Counted from the first letter of the stretch, positions 1 through 8,451 are shown. The stretch is 64,000 nt of DNA from Flavihumibacter cheonanensis (GCF_022352215.1 NZ_JAKRWF010000001.1:992001-1056000); one strand, 5' to 3'. Made by a program: numbers and translations. The notes: generated by a model from the sequence alone, not told the origin.

Positions 1-862
1 ACCATTCAGGCGCCTGTTCCGCATCCGCATAAGAGAGAATCCTGGCAATGGGTTTTAGTCCGAGCTCATCCAGTTTTTCTTTGCTTACAAGGATCAGTGC
101 TGCAGCTCCATCATTCATAGTAGAAGCATTGGCCGCGGTAACAGAACCATCTTTCTGAAAGGCCGGTCTCAGTTCTGGGATCTTTTCAAATTTTACATTC
201 CAGGGTTCTTCATCTTTTGAAAAAAGGATTGGCTCACCTTTTCGTTGCGGAATGGGTACCGGAAGAATTTCAGCATCGAATTTGCCTTCGTTCCAGGCTG
301 CCTGGCTTCTTTTATAACTTGCAATCGCGAACTGATCCTGGTCTTCCCTGCTGATTCCACATTCTCTCGCACACTTTTCCGCTGCATTTCCCATAGCCAG
401 GCCATCGTATACATCTGTCAAGCCGTCTTTTGCCAACCCGTCAATCAGGGCAGTATTACCATATTTGTTACCCCAGCGAAGTTGTTCAACATAAAATGGA
501 ACATTGCTCATACTTTCCATTCCACCAGCTACCACAATAGATGCATCACCCAGCATAATGCTTTGGGCACCCAACGCAACAGATTTCATACCACTGGCAC
601 AAACTTTATTGATTGTAGTACAGTTAACGGTATCAGGTAAGCCGGCAAATTTTGCAGCCTGTCGGGCTGGAGCCTGTCCCAGGTTTGCCTGTAAAACAGA
701 ACCCATCAAAACATCCTCTACCTGATCTGCGGAAAGGCCTGCTTTCGCCAGGGCTCCTTTAATGGCAATCGACCCCAATTGGGTAGCACTAATGTCTTTC
801 AGTGTGCCGCCAAAACTTCCCATGGGAGTACGAACGGCCGCAACAACATAAACTTCCTTCAT
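1..862 (-). CDS. Acetyl-CoA C-acetyltransferase (thiolase), partial at window edge
   Basis: Thiolase that condenses or cleaves acyl-CoA with CoA (acetoacetyl-CoA/beta-oxidation chemistry) in the cytoplasm. The first 287 codons are present and the C-terminus lies beyond base 1. The start ATG is at 860-862 and the protein opens MKEVYVVAAVRTPMGSFGG, the standard thiolase N-terminus. The nucleophilic cysteine is visible as C88 in NKVCASGMK, followed by a GGMESMSN motif. The C-terminal catalytic His and Cys are outside the window. A near-consensus -7 box (TATTTTCG on the minus strand, 884-891) lies 22 bases upstream of the start. It is the last gene of the minus-strand group at the left edge. The family is certain; whether it is a biosynthetic or a degradative thiolase cannot be told. 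Confidence 0.93.
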   Translation of the reverse strand, partial: MKEVYVVAAVRTPMGSFGGTLKDISATQLGSIAIKGALAKAGLSADQVEDVLMGSVLQANLGQAPARQAAKFAGLPDTVNCTTINKVCASGMKSVALGAQSIMLGDASIVVAGGMESMSNVPFYVEQLRWGNKYGNTALIDGLAKDGLTDVYDGLAMGNAAEKCARECGISREDQDQFAIASYKRSQAAWNEGKFDAEILPVPIPQRKGEPILFSKDEEPWNVKFEKIPELRPAFQKDGSVTAANASTMNDGAAALILVSKEKLDELGLKPIARILSYADAEQAPEW

Positions 863-883
863 ATGGTTTTTTCAGTTAAATGA

Positions 884-891
884 CGAAAATA
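884..891 (-). promoter_or_regulatory. Candidate -7 promoter box of the thiolase gene
   Basis: The minus strand reads TATTTTCG, one mismatch from the Bacteroidota consensus TAnnTTTG, placed 22 bases upstream of the thiolase ATG. No clear TTTG -33 element at 19-21 bases. Confidence 0.4.
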
Positions 892-927
892 CGGAAACAG
901 GCTCAAATGCTAACAGTTGATAGTTTT

Positions 928-1953
928 CTATTTGTCGTCTCCCAATAACAATACCAACGGTGTACCTCCTTCTATTCTTTCGGCAATTAATTTCAGTATA
1001 GCAGCAAAAGGCACAAAGAGGATCATACCTGCCGCTCCCCATAAAATTCCACCCACAATGATGGCGATGATTGTAAAAAGGGTATTTAATTCCAGTTTGC
1101 GGGAAACAGCCCAGGGGAAGATGATATTGGCTTCCAGGTATTGTACAACACCAAAGACAGCAATCACACCAATCGGATACCAGATGGAATTATAGGTGAC
1201 CCAGGATAAAGTAATCGGAAAAAGCGAAGCCGCCAAAATGCCAACATAGGGAATAAAAGTAAGGACGGCGGCAATAACACCAAACAAGATGGCGTGAGGC
1301 ACCCCCAGCAGTAACAGGCCGATGCTGTTTAAAATACCAACGATTAGGTAAACAGCCAGCATACCTTTGATAAAATTATAATAAGATTGTATTGCCAACT
1401 GAACGATTTCGGTTATACGTGGCCGGTATATATCAGGAATTAGTAAAACAAGACCTTTCATCAACCGGCTTCGATAATACAAAATGAGAAAACTGTAAAT
1501 AGGAATCAGGAATAATAGAACCAATGAAACAGCAGAGCTGGCGATGGTCTTTTGTAAAAAATTGAACAGGTAACCCGGTGCATTTTTCAGCAACTGATCG
1601 GTATAGGTTTGTTGTGTTACACTATCAATTTGCCATTCATCATTGAGATAGACAGAAAGACGACTGATCGATTGATTGATCTTCTCTTTTAAAAGTGGCC
1701 ATTCCGATCCAAACTGCTTTAACTGATATACAAGCAGGAATACGATTCCTCCAAGCAGCAAGGTTAGAAAAGTCAGATTGATCAGAATTGCCATTGATTT
1801 GGAAAGTCCTTTTTCTTCCATCCATTTACAAATTGGATAGAGAATGAAACTGATCAGCAAGGCGAAACTGAGGGGAATGAAGAGGGAACGGCCTGCATAT
1901 AAAATTATACAGGAGAGAACTACAAAAAGTAAAACCTGATTTAGTTTTGGCAT
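928..1953 (-). CDS. AI-2E family transporter (PerM-like membrane protein)
   Basis: Polytopic inner-membrane protein of the AI-2E/PerM/TqsA superfamily, 341 residues with the start used here. Members export small molecules or act as Na+/H+ antiporters; the substrate cannot be read from sequence. The N-terminus carries two closely spaced hydrophobic helices (LLFVVLSCIILYAG, FALLISFILYPICKW). A soluble stretch at about residues 60-140 follows, then several C-terminal helices including a glycine-rich segment around GILNSIGLLLLGVPHAILFG, which is the usual topology. An upstream in-frame ATG at 1978-1980 lies inside the stem of the terminator at 1965-1994, so the ATG at 1951-1953 (MPKLNQ) is preferred. 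It is the middle gene of a minus-strand run but is separated from the upstream gene by that terminator. Confidence 0.85.
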   Translation of the reverse strand: MPKLNQVLLFVVLSCIILYAGRSLFIPLSFALLISFILYPICKWMEEKGLSKSMAILINLTFLTLLLGGIVFLLVYQLKQFGSEWPLLKEKINQSISRLSVYLNDEWQIDSVTQQTYTDQLLKNAPGYLFNFLQKTIASSAVSLVLLFLIPIYSFLILYYRSRLMKGLVLLIPDIYRPRITEIVQLAIQSYYNFIKGMLAVYLIVGILNSIGLLLLGVPHAILFGVIAAVLTFIPYVGILAASLFPITLSWVTYNSIWYPIGVIAVFGVVQYLEANIIFPWAVSRKLELNTLFTIIAIIVGGILWGAAGMILFVPFAAILKLIAERIEGGTPLVLLLGDDK

Positions 1954-1964
1954 GATATAAAGAT

Positions 1965-1994
1965 AAAAAAGGGCCGTCATATCGGCCCTTTTTT
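1965..1994. terminator. Bidirectional intrinsic terminator
   Basis: Perfect inverted repeat: six A, GGGCCG, loop TCATAT, CGGCCC, six T. It works on either strand. On the minus strand it ends the 81-residue gene that stops at 1996, and it separates that gene from the AI-2E family gene. Confidence 0.9.
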
Positions 1995-1995
1995 A

Positions 1996-2241
1996 TCAGT
2001 TGTTCAGTGGGGAGAAATAATATCCCACTTCGCAAAGAATGAACTCGTTTGGAACAATGTTGAATAGTGTCTGATGCATGTGCTTTTGATAGCGTTGGCT
2101 GGTTTCCGGCAGATGCTCCACTAATTTCCAGTTGCGGATTTTCAGTACTGCCATTTTACTGGTGTCCTGCAAATGCTCCTGGATCAACTGAAACTTTTCG
2201 GCAATATGTGCCTGATCGTTGAAGTACAACTGTTCGTTCAT
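1996..2241 (-). CDS. Small hypothetical protein (81 aa)
   Basis: Unrecognised soluble protein of 81 residues starting MNEQLYFNDQAH. No signal peptide or membrane segment. The first half is mostly charged and helical (QAHIAEKFQLIQEHLQD), the second half more hydrophobic and ending in GYYFSPLNN. A longer version starting 18 bases upstream would need a TTG codon; the ATG at 2239-2241 is the simpler choice. It is followed within a few bases by a strong terminator, which supports a real transcription unit. It lies downstream of the EF-G-like gene on the same strand with a gap of 106 bases. No function proposed. Confidence 0.6.
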   Translation of the reverse strand: MNEQLYFNDQAHIAEKFQLIQEHLQDTSKMAVLKIRNWKLVEHLPETSQRYQKHMHQTLFNIVPNEFILCEVGYYFSPLNN

Positions 2242-2347
2242 AGGTGTGGAAATTTTCAATGGGTACGTCGATTAAAAACGGAACAAAGCATAAACGATGC
2301 AGAAAATAAATTCATTGTTCCATTCATCGAAAAGCTACTTTGATAAG

Positions 2348-4483
2348 CTATTCGACCAGCTCTGCCTGCCTGTTGTATTCTTCCATAAGTTTTTTCTGTA
2401 ATTCATAAGGAACGGGAGCATAGTGATCAAATTGAATACTGAACCTTGTTCTACCCTGGGTGATGGAACGAAGAGAAGAGGCATATTCATACAGTTCAGC
2501 CAACGGTACTTTTGCACTGATCCTGGTGAAATGCCCTTCAGATTCGAGTCCCTCTACAATAGCCCTCCTCGTTTGTAAATCTCCCATTACCGAACCGGTT
2601 AGGTCATCCGGACAAGTAACTTCCACTTTCCCGATCGGTTCAAGTAGTTGTGGGTCGGCCTGTTGAAAAGCCTGGCGAAAAGCCTGCAATCCAGCCAGCT
2701 TAAATGAAATGTCATTCGAATCAACCGGGTGCATTTTCCCGTCATATACTGAAACCCTTATATCCCGAACATAACTTCCGGTTAAGGGGCCTTCCTGCAT
2801 TTTTTCCATCACTCCTTTCAGAATGGAAGGAAGAAAGCGGGTGTCTATGGCACCTCCAACAATACAGTTGTAATAAACAAGGTTTCCACCCCAGGGCAGT
2901 TGATGCGTTTCCCGGTTCCGGACAGTTAAACCGTTTGGGTCTGGCATTCCTTCATACCAGGGTTCAATTCTTAGATGTACTTCACCGAATTGGCCAGCTC
3001 CACCAGATTGTTTTTTATGGCGATATTGGGCATCTGCCGGCTTGCGGATGGTTTCCCTGTAGGCAATTCGGGGTCTGGAAAAACGCACTTCCAACCGAAA
3101 CTGGTTTTGTAATTTCCATTTAATGACTGCCAGGTGCATATCTCCCATGCAATGCAACAGGGTCTGTTTCAGTTCTGCGGAAACTTCCACCCGAATGGTG
3201 GGATCTTCTTCAACCAGCATGTGAAGGGCTTGCGATAGCTTTTCCTCCTCTCCTTTTACAAATGGGTCAATAGCCACGCTAAGATTGGGTGCTGGAAATC
3301 GGATTGGCACCAACTCCACAGGATTGTTTTTATCGCATAGTGTATTGTTGACATGGGTATTTTTCAATTTGAGGGTCGCACCCAGATCGCCGGCAGCCAG
3401 TTCATTCACCGCAGTTCGCTTGTTTCCTTCCACAATAAACAATTGGTTAATCTTTTCACTTGCCCTTGTATTGGCATTCATTAGTTCCATTCCTGATTTG
3501 ACCACTCCTGAATAAACTTTGAAAAAGGACAGCTCACCTACATGCGGTTCAGAAACTGTTTTATAAACAAAAAGACAAGTGGCAGCATCAGACCGGCAGG
3601 GAAGTTCTTTACCCTGTACGGTTTGCTGTGCGGGCATATCATTGGCGCTGGGACAAACATTATCTATAAATCCCATCAGGCGACCACTACCCATATTTCG
3701 TTCTGCCGATACGCAAAATAGTGGAAAGAGATCATGGTTGATCATGGCTTTTTTCATGCCTTCCTTCATTTCATCTTCATCTAACTCACCCTTTTCAAAA
3801 TAATGTTCCATGAGTGTTTCATCATTGCTGGCAATCGCTTCCACCAGTTCTTTGTGCAACTGTTCCGCTTTTTCCCGCTCCTGCTCAGGAATAGGTAGCT
3901 TTTCTGGTTTCCCACCTGTATCGTGAAACTTGTAAAGGGTCATCCTGAGTACATCTACAATCTCATGAAAGCCGGCACCCTGTTGTAATGGGTATTGCAC
4001 TACCACGATTTTATTACCAAAATGATCTTTTGCCTCCTGGACAGTTTTATCGAAGTCGGCTTTTTCCTGATCAAGTTGATTGACTGCAAAAAGCATGGGT
4101 GTCTTAAATGACTCTGTGTATTGCCAAATGATATCAGTACCCACTTCCACTCCCATAGCCGCATTTAGGACCATCACGCCAGTATCGGCTACACGCAGGG
4201 AAGCAATCACTTCCCCGCAAAAATCATCGTAACCGGGTGTGTCAATAATGTTGATCTTATATCCACGCCATCGGGTGTGGAGAAGCTTGGAAAAAATCGA
4301 ATTGCCTCTTTCTTTTTCCAATTCATGGTAATCTCCCAGGGTGGAATGGCTGGAAATGGTTCCCCGCCGGGGTATTAGTCCGGCTTCATAAACCATGCTT
4401 TCCGCTAAAGTGGTCTTGCCGGAACCGGCATGGCCGAGCAAGACAATGTTTTTGACATGTGAGGTGTCGAATTCTGCAGGCAT
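2348..4483 (-). CDS. Elongation factor G-like GTPase (FusA2-type)
   Basis: Translational GTPase of the EF-G fold, 711 residues: G domain, domain II, then the EF-G IV and V domains at the C-terminus. The P-loop is GHAGSGKT (residues 17-24), the G3 box is DTPGYDDF (81-88) and the G4 box is NQLD (135-138). Canonical EF-G has NKxD at G4 and RGITI in switch I, whereas this protein has ERGNSI (59-63). It is therefore an EF-G paralogue of the type usually called EF-G2 or EF-G-like, and not the main translocase. The role is probably ribosome-associated (stress, recycling or an unknown GTPase step), which is inference. The leader upstream of the start is filled by a heptamer repeat array (4493-4582). 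The main fusA gene is not in this window. Confidence 0.88.
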   Translation of the reverse strand: MPAEFDTSHVKNIVLLGHAGSGKTTLAESMVYEAGLIPRRGTISSHSTLGDYHELEKERGNSIFSKLLHTRWRGYKINIIDTPGYDDFCGEVIASLRVADTGVMVLNAAMGVEVGTDIIWQYTESFKTPMLFAVNQLDQEKADFDKTVQEAKDHFGNKIVVVQYPLQQGAGFHEIVDVLRMTLYKFHDTGGKPEKLPIPEQEREKAEQLHKELVEAIASNDETLMEHYFEKGELDEDEMKEGMKKAMINHDLFPLFCVSAERNMGSGRLMGFIDNVCPSANDMPAQQTVQGKELPCRSDAATCLFVYKTVSEPHVGELSFFKVYSGVVKSGMELMNANTRASEKINQLFIVEGNKRTAVNELAAGDLGATLKLKNTHVNNTLCDKNNPVELVPIRFPAPNLSVAIDPFVKGEEEKLSQALHMLVEEDPTIRVEVSAELKQTLLHCMGDMHLAVIKWKLQNQFRLEVRFSRPRIAYRETIRKPADAQYRHKKQSGGAGQFGEVHLRIEPWYEGMPDPNGLTVRNRETHQLPWGGNLVYYNCIVGGAIDTRFLPSILKGVMEKMQEGPLTGSYVRDIRVSVYDGKMHPVDSNDISFKLAGLQAFRQAFQQADPQLLEPIGKVEVTCPDDLTGSVMGDLQTRRAIVEGLESEGHFTRISAKVPLAELYEYASSLRSITQGRTRFSIQFDHYAPVPYELQKKLMEEYNRQAELVE

Positions 4484-4492
4484 GATGAAGAA

Positions 4493-4582
4493 GTGAAAGG
4501 TGAAAGGTGAAAGGTGAAAAATGTGAAAAGTCAGACGTGAGACGTGAGAAGCAGGGATTCTACTTCATACTTCATACTTCTA
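4493..4582. repeat. Intergenic heptamer repeat array
   Basis: Short tandem 7-bp units fill the gap between two minus-strand genes. The plus strand reads gtgaaag three times (4493-4513), gtgaaaa (4514-4520), a further gtgaaaa (4523-4529), gtcagac, gtgagac and gtgagaa (4530-4550). After a gap come acttcat, acttcat and acttcta (4562-4582). The last block is the reverse complement of RTGAAGT-type units, so the two arms face each other. Similar arrays occur at 17970-17997 and 47948-48027. Confidence 0.85.
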
Positions 4583-4590
4583 ACTTGTTA

Positions 4591-4968
4591 TCATTCTATT
4601 TTGCGGACGAACTGTCGGAATTCATACTCCACATGATCGAGGGTGTCATTGAGTTGTTCGTACTGCATCAGTATGTCTTCATGCGCGGAGATGGTTGCGT
4701 CTGAGACCTGACCCTTGTTTTCTTTTTCCCAGCGGGCGATCTGTTCATGCTCTTTGATGGCATGTTTCAGGTCGTGGATGTTGATCAGTTGAATGTAGAA
4801 TTGGTTCTGGAGGTGTTCCAGGTCTTTAAGTGTATCCTGGTCCTGGAGATTGGTGGAAAGCTGCTGGAGTTTTTCCCTGAGAGAGGTAAAGCCGGCTCTT
4901 TTTGTACGGAGAGTAGTGATCCAGGATGCACACTCTCCAACCAACTGGGAGATGTCTGTAGTAACCAT
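4591..4968 (-). CDS. Hypothetical coiled-coil protein (125 aa)
   Basis: Unrecognised cytoplasmic protein of 125 residues using the ATG at 4966-4968 (MVTTDISQLVG). An upstream in-frame start at 5010 would add 14 residues and cannot be excluded. The sequence is strongly helical and heptad-like, with charged runs such as LREKLQQLSTNLQDQDTLKD and a C-terminal amphipathic helix ending QFVRKIE. This suggests a two- or three-helix coiled coil. No signal peptide and no membrane segment. It lies upstream of the EF-G-like gene on the same strand, separated by the heptamer array. No function proposed. Confidence 0.6.
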   Translation of the reverse strand: MVTTDISQLVGECASWITTLRTKRAGFTSLREKLQQLSTNLQDQDTLKDLEHLQNQFYIQLINIHDLKHAIKEHEQIARWEKENKGQVSDATISAHEDILMQYEQLNDTLDHVEYEFRQFVRKIE

Positions 4969-5092
4969 TGGAAGTATATTTAAGTGATGAAATAATTTCC
5001 TCTGATTCAACGCTGGTACAGATTGTTTCCCGGGCGGATTGTTCTCTTCTAATTTAAGCTTCTTTTTTCATACTAGTTGCATCAGGATGCAG

Positions 5093-5100
5093 TATTTTTG
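5093..5100 (+). promoter_or_regulatory. Perfect -7 box four bases before the ABC permease ATG
   Basis: TATTTTTG matches TAnnTTTG exactly and is followed by only four bases (attt) before the ATG at 5105. If it is used, the mRNA would be leaderless or nearly so. No TTTG -33 element is visible at 19-21 bases. Confidence 0.5.
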
Positions 5101-5104
5101 ATTT

Positions 5105-6346
5105 ATGCGTAAAACCCTCGAAATTCTGGGAACCGGATTAAAAATGGCACTGGGAGAGTTTCGTTCCAATAAACTCAGAACCTTTCTGTCCCTGTTTGGA
5201 ATTACCATTGGTATCTTCTGTATCATTGGTGTTCTGGCTACGGTAAATAGCCTGGAGAAAAATGTTCAGAAAGATATCAAGGCCCTCGGTAGCAATACCA
5301 TTTTTATAGACAAATGGGATTACAGCGGTCAGATTCCTTACTGGAAATTGCTCAACCGCCCCTCTCCCAAATACCATGAAATGGATCTGCTACGAAAAGC
5401 GGTACCCGAAGCAGCCAATATTGCATTTGCACTGCAACGGATGGATAAAGTGGAGTTCCAGGATGAAAAACTGGACAATGTAAGGATGTACGGCATTTCA
5501 GAAGATTTCTCCAATATTCAGACCATAGAGGTGATTGACGGACGCTACCTTCAACAAACAGATTTTGATTATGCGTCCAACTCTGCGGTTATTGGTTATA
5601 AAGTAGCTGAAGAACTATTTGGTAAACCGGAACGTGCGGTTGGAAAAATGGTTAACATTTATAACAGGAATGTTAACATTGTCGGACTGATTAAAAAACA
5701 GGGTTCTTCCATCATAGGCGGTTGGGAATTTGATAACTGTGTGCTACTACCCTATGCTTTTATGAAAACGCTGGTGAGAGAAGACCGTTCTGATCCTGTG
5801 ATCATGTTGCAGGGAAAGGAAATGATTCCTATGAAAGCCCTCCGGGATGAGGTGACCGGCGCCATGCGATCCATCCGTAAACTCAAACCCACGCAGGCTG
5901 ATAATTTTTCTCTTAATGATGTAGATGCATTTGGTGAATTTGCTGCCGGAATTTTTTCCGGTATCAATATGGGAGGTTTTTTCATTGCCATTCTTTCTTT
6001 GTTCGTTGGTATGTTTGGTGTTGCCAATATTATGTTTGTAACCGTTCGGGAAAGAACTCCGCAAATCGGACTTAAAAAAGCGATTGGAGCTAAAAAAATG
6101 ACCATCATGATGGAATTCCTGATGGAATCCGCCTTCCTATGCATTTTAGGTGGAATGATCGGTTTGTTACTCGTATTCCTGCTGACACTCGCCATTTCCA
6201 GTTCCATCGGTTTCCCGATTACTATTTCCATAAAAATTATGACCATCGCCGTGTCGATCTGTATCATTGTGGGGGTGCTTGCTGGAATCATTCCAGCATC
6301 CATCGCTTCAAAAATGGATCCTGTGGTCGCCATTCGCAGTAAATAA
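5105..6346 (+). CDS. ABC transporter permease, MacB/FtsX type
   Basis: Inner-membrane permease of the MacB-like ABC family, 413 residues. A helix near the N-terminus (TFLSLFGITIGIFCIIGVL, after NKLR) is followed by a large periplasmic MacB_PCD domain (about residues 50-270) and three C-terminal helices in the FtsX domain. The characteristic VRERTPQIGLKKAIGAKK loop lies between the first two of these. Such permeases usually work with a separate ATPase and a membrane-fusion protein, for export or lipoprotein/antibiotic handling. Neither partner is adjacent here, so the ATPase must be encoded elsewhere. tsaD starts four bases after the stop, so the two are probably co-transcribed. Confidence 0.9.
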   Translation: MRKTLEILGTGLKMALGEFRSNKLRTFLSLFGITIGIFCIIGVLATVNSLEKNVQKDIKALGSNTIFIDKWDYSGQIPYWKLLNRPSPKYHEMDLLRKAVPEAANIAFALQRMDKVEFQDEKLDNVRMYGISEDFSNIQTIEVIDGRYLQQTDFDYASNSAVIGYKVAEELFGKPERAVGKMVNIYNRNVNIVGLIKKQGSSIIGGWEFDNCVLLPYAFMKTLVREDRSDPVIMLQGKEMIPMKALRDEVTGAMRSIRKLKPTQADNFSLNDVDAFGEFAAGIFSGINMGGFFIAILSLFVGMFGVANIMFVTVRERTPQIGLKKAIGAKKMTIMMEFLMESAFLCILGGMIGLLLVFLLTLAISSSIGFPITISIKIMTIAVSICIIVGVLAGIIPASIASKMDPVVAIRSK

Positions 6347-6350
6347 TTGT

Positions 6351-7352
6351 ATGCCACTTCTTTTAGCTATTGAAAGTTCCTGTGATGAAACAGCTGCAGC
6401 GATTTGTAAAGATGGGCAGGTACTTTCCAATATTGTTGCCACCCAAAAGGTACATGAGCAATACGGCGGTGTAGTTCCCGAATTGGCAAGTCGCGCGCAC
6501 ATGCAACACATTGTTCCTGTGGTAGACCAGGCGATGCAGCAGGCAGGTGTCGCACTGGAAGAACTGGATGCTATCGCGTTTACGCAGGCACCGGGATTGA
6601 TTGGTGCGCTATTGGTAGGGGCACAATTTGCCAGGTCAATTGCCCTGGCTCTTAATAAGCCGCTTATTACTGTTCATCATATGCAGGCGCATGTAGTTGC
6701 TAACCTGATCGATGACCCCAAACCCCGCTTTCCGTTTTTATGCCTTACGGTTAGTGGGGGGCATACTCAACTGGTGCTGGCGGAATCACCCACTACTATG
6801 AAAGTTATCGGTGAAACCATTGATGATGCTGCTGGTGAAGCATTTGATAAATCGGCCAAGCTATTGGGACTTCCTTACCCTGGCGGACCACTGATAGATG
6901 TATACGCAAAAAAAGGAAACCCGAAAGCGTTCCGGTTTCCAGAACCACAAATCCCTGGTCTGAATTTCAGCTTCTCCGGATTGAAAACAGCCATTCTGTA
7001 TTTTATCCAGGAACACCAACAAGCAAATCCTTCGTTTATACAAGACCGCTTGCCTGATATCTGTGCCTCTATTCAGGATCGCATCGTATCTATTTTACTG
7101 AACAAGTTAAAAAAGGCCGCGTTCGAAACTGGTATTAAGGAAATATGCCTGGCAGGAGGTGTTTCTGCCAATTCCGGACTGCGAAACGGCCTGGAACAAA
7201 TGGGAAAAAAATATGGATGGAAAACCTATTACCCGGCCCTGCCCTACTGTACAGATAATGCCGCTATGATTGCGCTGGCTGCCTACTACAAATTCCTGGG
7301 AAAGGATTTTGCCGATCTTTCTGTAACCCCAACCGCCCGCGCTGGCTGGTAA
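6351..7352 (+). CDS. tsaD: tRNA N6-adenosine threonylcarbamoyltransferase TsaD
   Basis: Catalytic subunit for t6A37 modification of ANN-decoding tRNAs. It transfers the threonylcarbamoyl group from TC-AMP made by TsaC, acting in a complex with TsaB and TsaE in the cytoplasm. The protein is 333 residues, normal for the family. It opens MPLLLAIESSCDETAAA, carries the metal-binding HMQAH motif at residues 110-114, the GLNFSFSGLKTA segment and a C-terminal AGGVSANSGLR motif. A longer reading frame begins at 6267 inside the upstream gene; the ATG at 6351 is chosen because it gives the conserved N-terminus and sits four bases after the upstream stop. It is followed by a tRNA methyltransferase gene, so a tRNA-modification pairing is plausible. 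Confidence 0.97.
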   Translation: MPLLLAIESSCDETAAAICKDGQVLSNIVATQKVHEQYGGVVPELASRAHMQHIVPVVDQAMQQAGVALEELDAIAFTQAPGLIGALLVGAQFARSIALALNKPLITVHHMQAHVVANLIDDPKPRFPFLCLTVSGGHTQLVLAESPTTMKVIGETIDDAAGEAFDKSAKLLGLPYPGGPLIDVYAKKGNPKAFRFPEPQIPGLNFSFSGLKTAILYFIQEHQQANPSFIQDRLPDICASIQDRIVSILLNKLKKAAFETGIKEICLAGGVSANSGLRNGLEQMGKKYGWKTYYPALPYCTDNAAMIALAAYYKFLGKDFADLSVTPTARAGW

Positions 7353-7371
7353 TACACAACCCTGCTCTATT

Positions 7372-8091
7372 TTGGCGAATACCTATTTTCAATTCAAATC
7401 CTTTCGTGTCAATCAGGAAGATTGTGCTATGAAAGTATGTACGGAAGCCAGTTTGTTTGGGGCCTGGCTGGCAGAGGAATTTCGTGGCAAAGACATGGGG
7501 TCAGCTCTTGATATTGGAACCGGAACGGGGTTGCTGAGCCTGATGCTGGCCCAGGAAACAACCACTGCGAAACTGGATGCCATCGAACTGGATATACCAG
7601 CTGCAAAACAGGCTAAAGCAAATTTTGAAATATCGCCCTGGACCTCAAGATTACAGATTTTTCAGGGTGATGCTCTCGGGTATTCCTTTCCCCGCGCCTA
7701 TTCGTTGGTATTTAGCAATCCGCCTTTTTTTGAACAGTCTTTATTATCGCCGGATGCACGACTCAACAAGGCAAAACACGAAAGCAACCTGGATCTTTCT
7801 TCTCTCCTTCAACTGGCGGAGGAGCTAACAACTGAGAATGGTTATTTCGCAATCCTGCTTCCTTATCTGAGAGCTGAATCACTGTTGGCGAAAAATGCAA
7901 CCAGCAACTTCCAGCTGTATAAGCGGATGAATGTGTGCCAGACAGAAAAACATGCACCCTTCCGGTCTTTTTGTCTGTTTCAAAAAAATACAGCCTGCAA
8001 GATCCAGGTAACAACCATTGACATCAGGGAAAATGGAAATTATTCAGCAGCATTCAGCCGTCTATTAAGACCCTATTACCTCTATCTCTGA
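7372..8091 (+). CDS. trmN6: tRNA1(Val) (adenine(37)-N6)-methyltransferase
   Basis: SAM-dependent N6-adenine methyltransferase of the YfiC/TrmN6 group, 239 residues. The SAM-binding motif I is ALDIGTGTGLLSLMLA. The catalytic NPPFF tetrad-type motif (NPP[FYW]) follows in SLVFSNPPFF, characteristic of amino-methylating enzymes. The start is a TTG codon at 7372 (MANTYFQFKSFRV); the family N-terminus FxFKxFxV fits this start. It lies 19 bases after tsaD. The stop codon (8089-8091) abuts the stop codon of the convergent DUF486 gene with no gap. Substrate specificity for position 37 of tRNA-Val is taken from the family. Confidence 0.85.
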   Translation: MANTYFQFKSFRVNQEDCAMKVCTEASLFGAWLAEEFRGKDMGSALDIGTGTGLLSLMLAQETTTAKLDAIELDIPAAKQAKANFEISPWTSRLQIFQGDALGYSFPRAYSLVFSNPPFFEQSLLSPDARLNKAKHESNLDLSSLLQLAEELTTENGYFAILLPYLRAESLLAKNATSNFQLYKRMNVCQTEKHAPFRSFCLFQKNTACKIQVTTIDIRENGNYSAAFSRLLRPYYLYL

Positions 8092-8421
8092 TTATTTTTT
8101 GAACATAAAATAAACGGCTCCGAGCAAGAAGACAAAACTAACCAGGTAGTTCCAGCGAAACGGTTCTTTCAGATAGAGGACAGCAAACACAGCAAAGACA
8201 ACCAGCGTGATTACTTCCTGTGTCATTTTTAACTGGAACCCGGAAAATCCGTTCGCATATCCCATCCTGTTAGCCGGTACCATCAGGCAATATTCGAAGA
8301 AGGCAATACCCCAGGCAATCAGAATGGCTTTCCAAAGCGGGAGTCCTTTTTGCTTCAGGTGTCCATACCAGGCAATGGTCATAAAAATATTGGATAGGAG
8401 CAGCAGTACGATAGTACGCAT
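8092..8421 (-). CDS. DUF486 (DMT-superfamily-like) membrane protein
   Basis: Small four-helix membrane protein, 109 residues with the ATG at 8419-8421 (MRTIVLLLLSNIFMTIAWYG). It matches the DUF486 family in length and in motifs such as WGIAFFEYCLMVPANR and a C-terminal GAVYFMFKK. The family belongs to the drug/metabolite transporter-like superfamily and its function is unknown. The reading frame continues upstream to 8508, but that part runs through a terminator hairpin and does not resemble the family. An intrinsic terminator stem lies 37 bases upstream of the start (8452-8482), which suggests transcription attenuation or a separate upstream transcript. Confidence 0.88.
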   Translation of the reverse strand: MRTIVLLLLSNIFMTIAWYGHLKQKGLPLWKAILIAWGIAFFEYCLMVPANRMGYANGFSGFQLKMTQEVITLVVFAVFAVLYLKEPFRWNYLVSFVFLLGAVYFMFKK

Positions 8422-8451
8422 AGCTTGATCTTTTGGTGTGGCGTTAAAATT

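Noticed and set aside
1951-1980. Longer start for the AI-2E family gene (ATG at 1978-1980)
   Set aside because: It lies in the stem of the bidirectional terminator; the ATG at 1951-1953 fits better.
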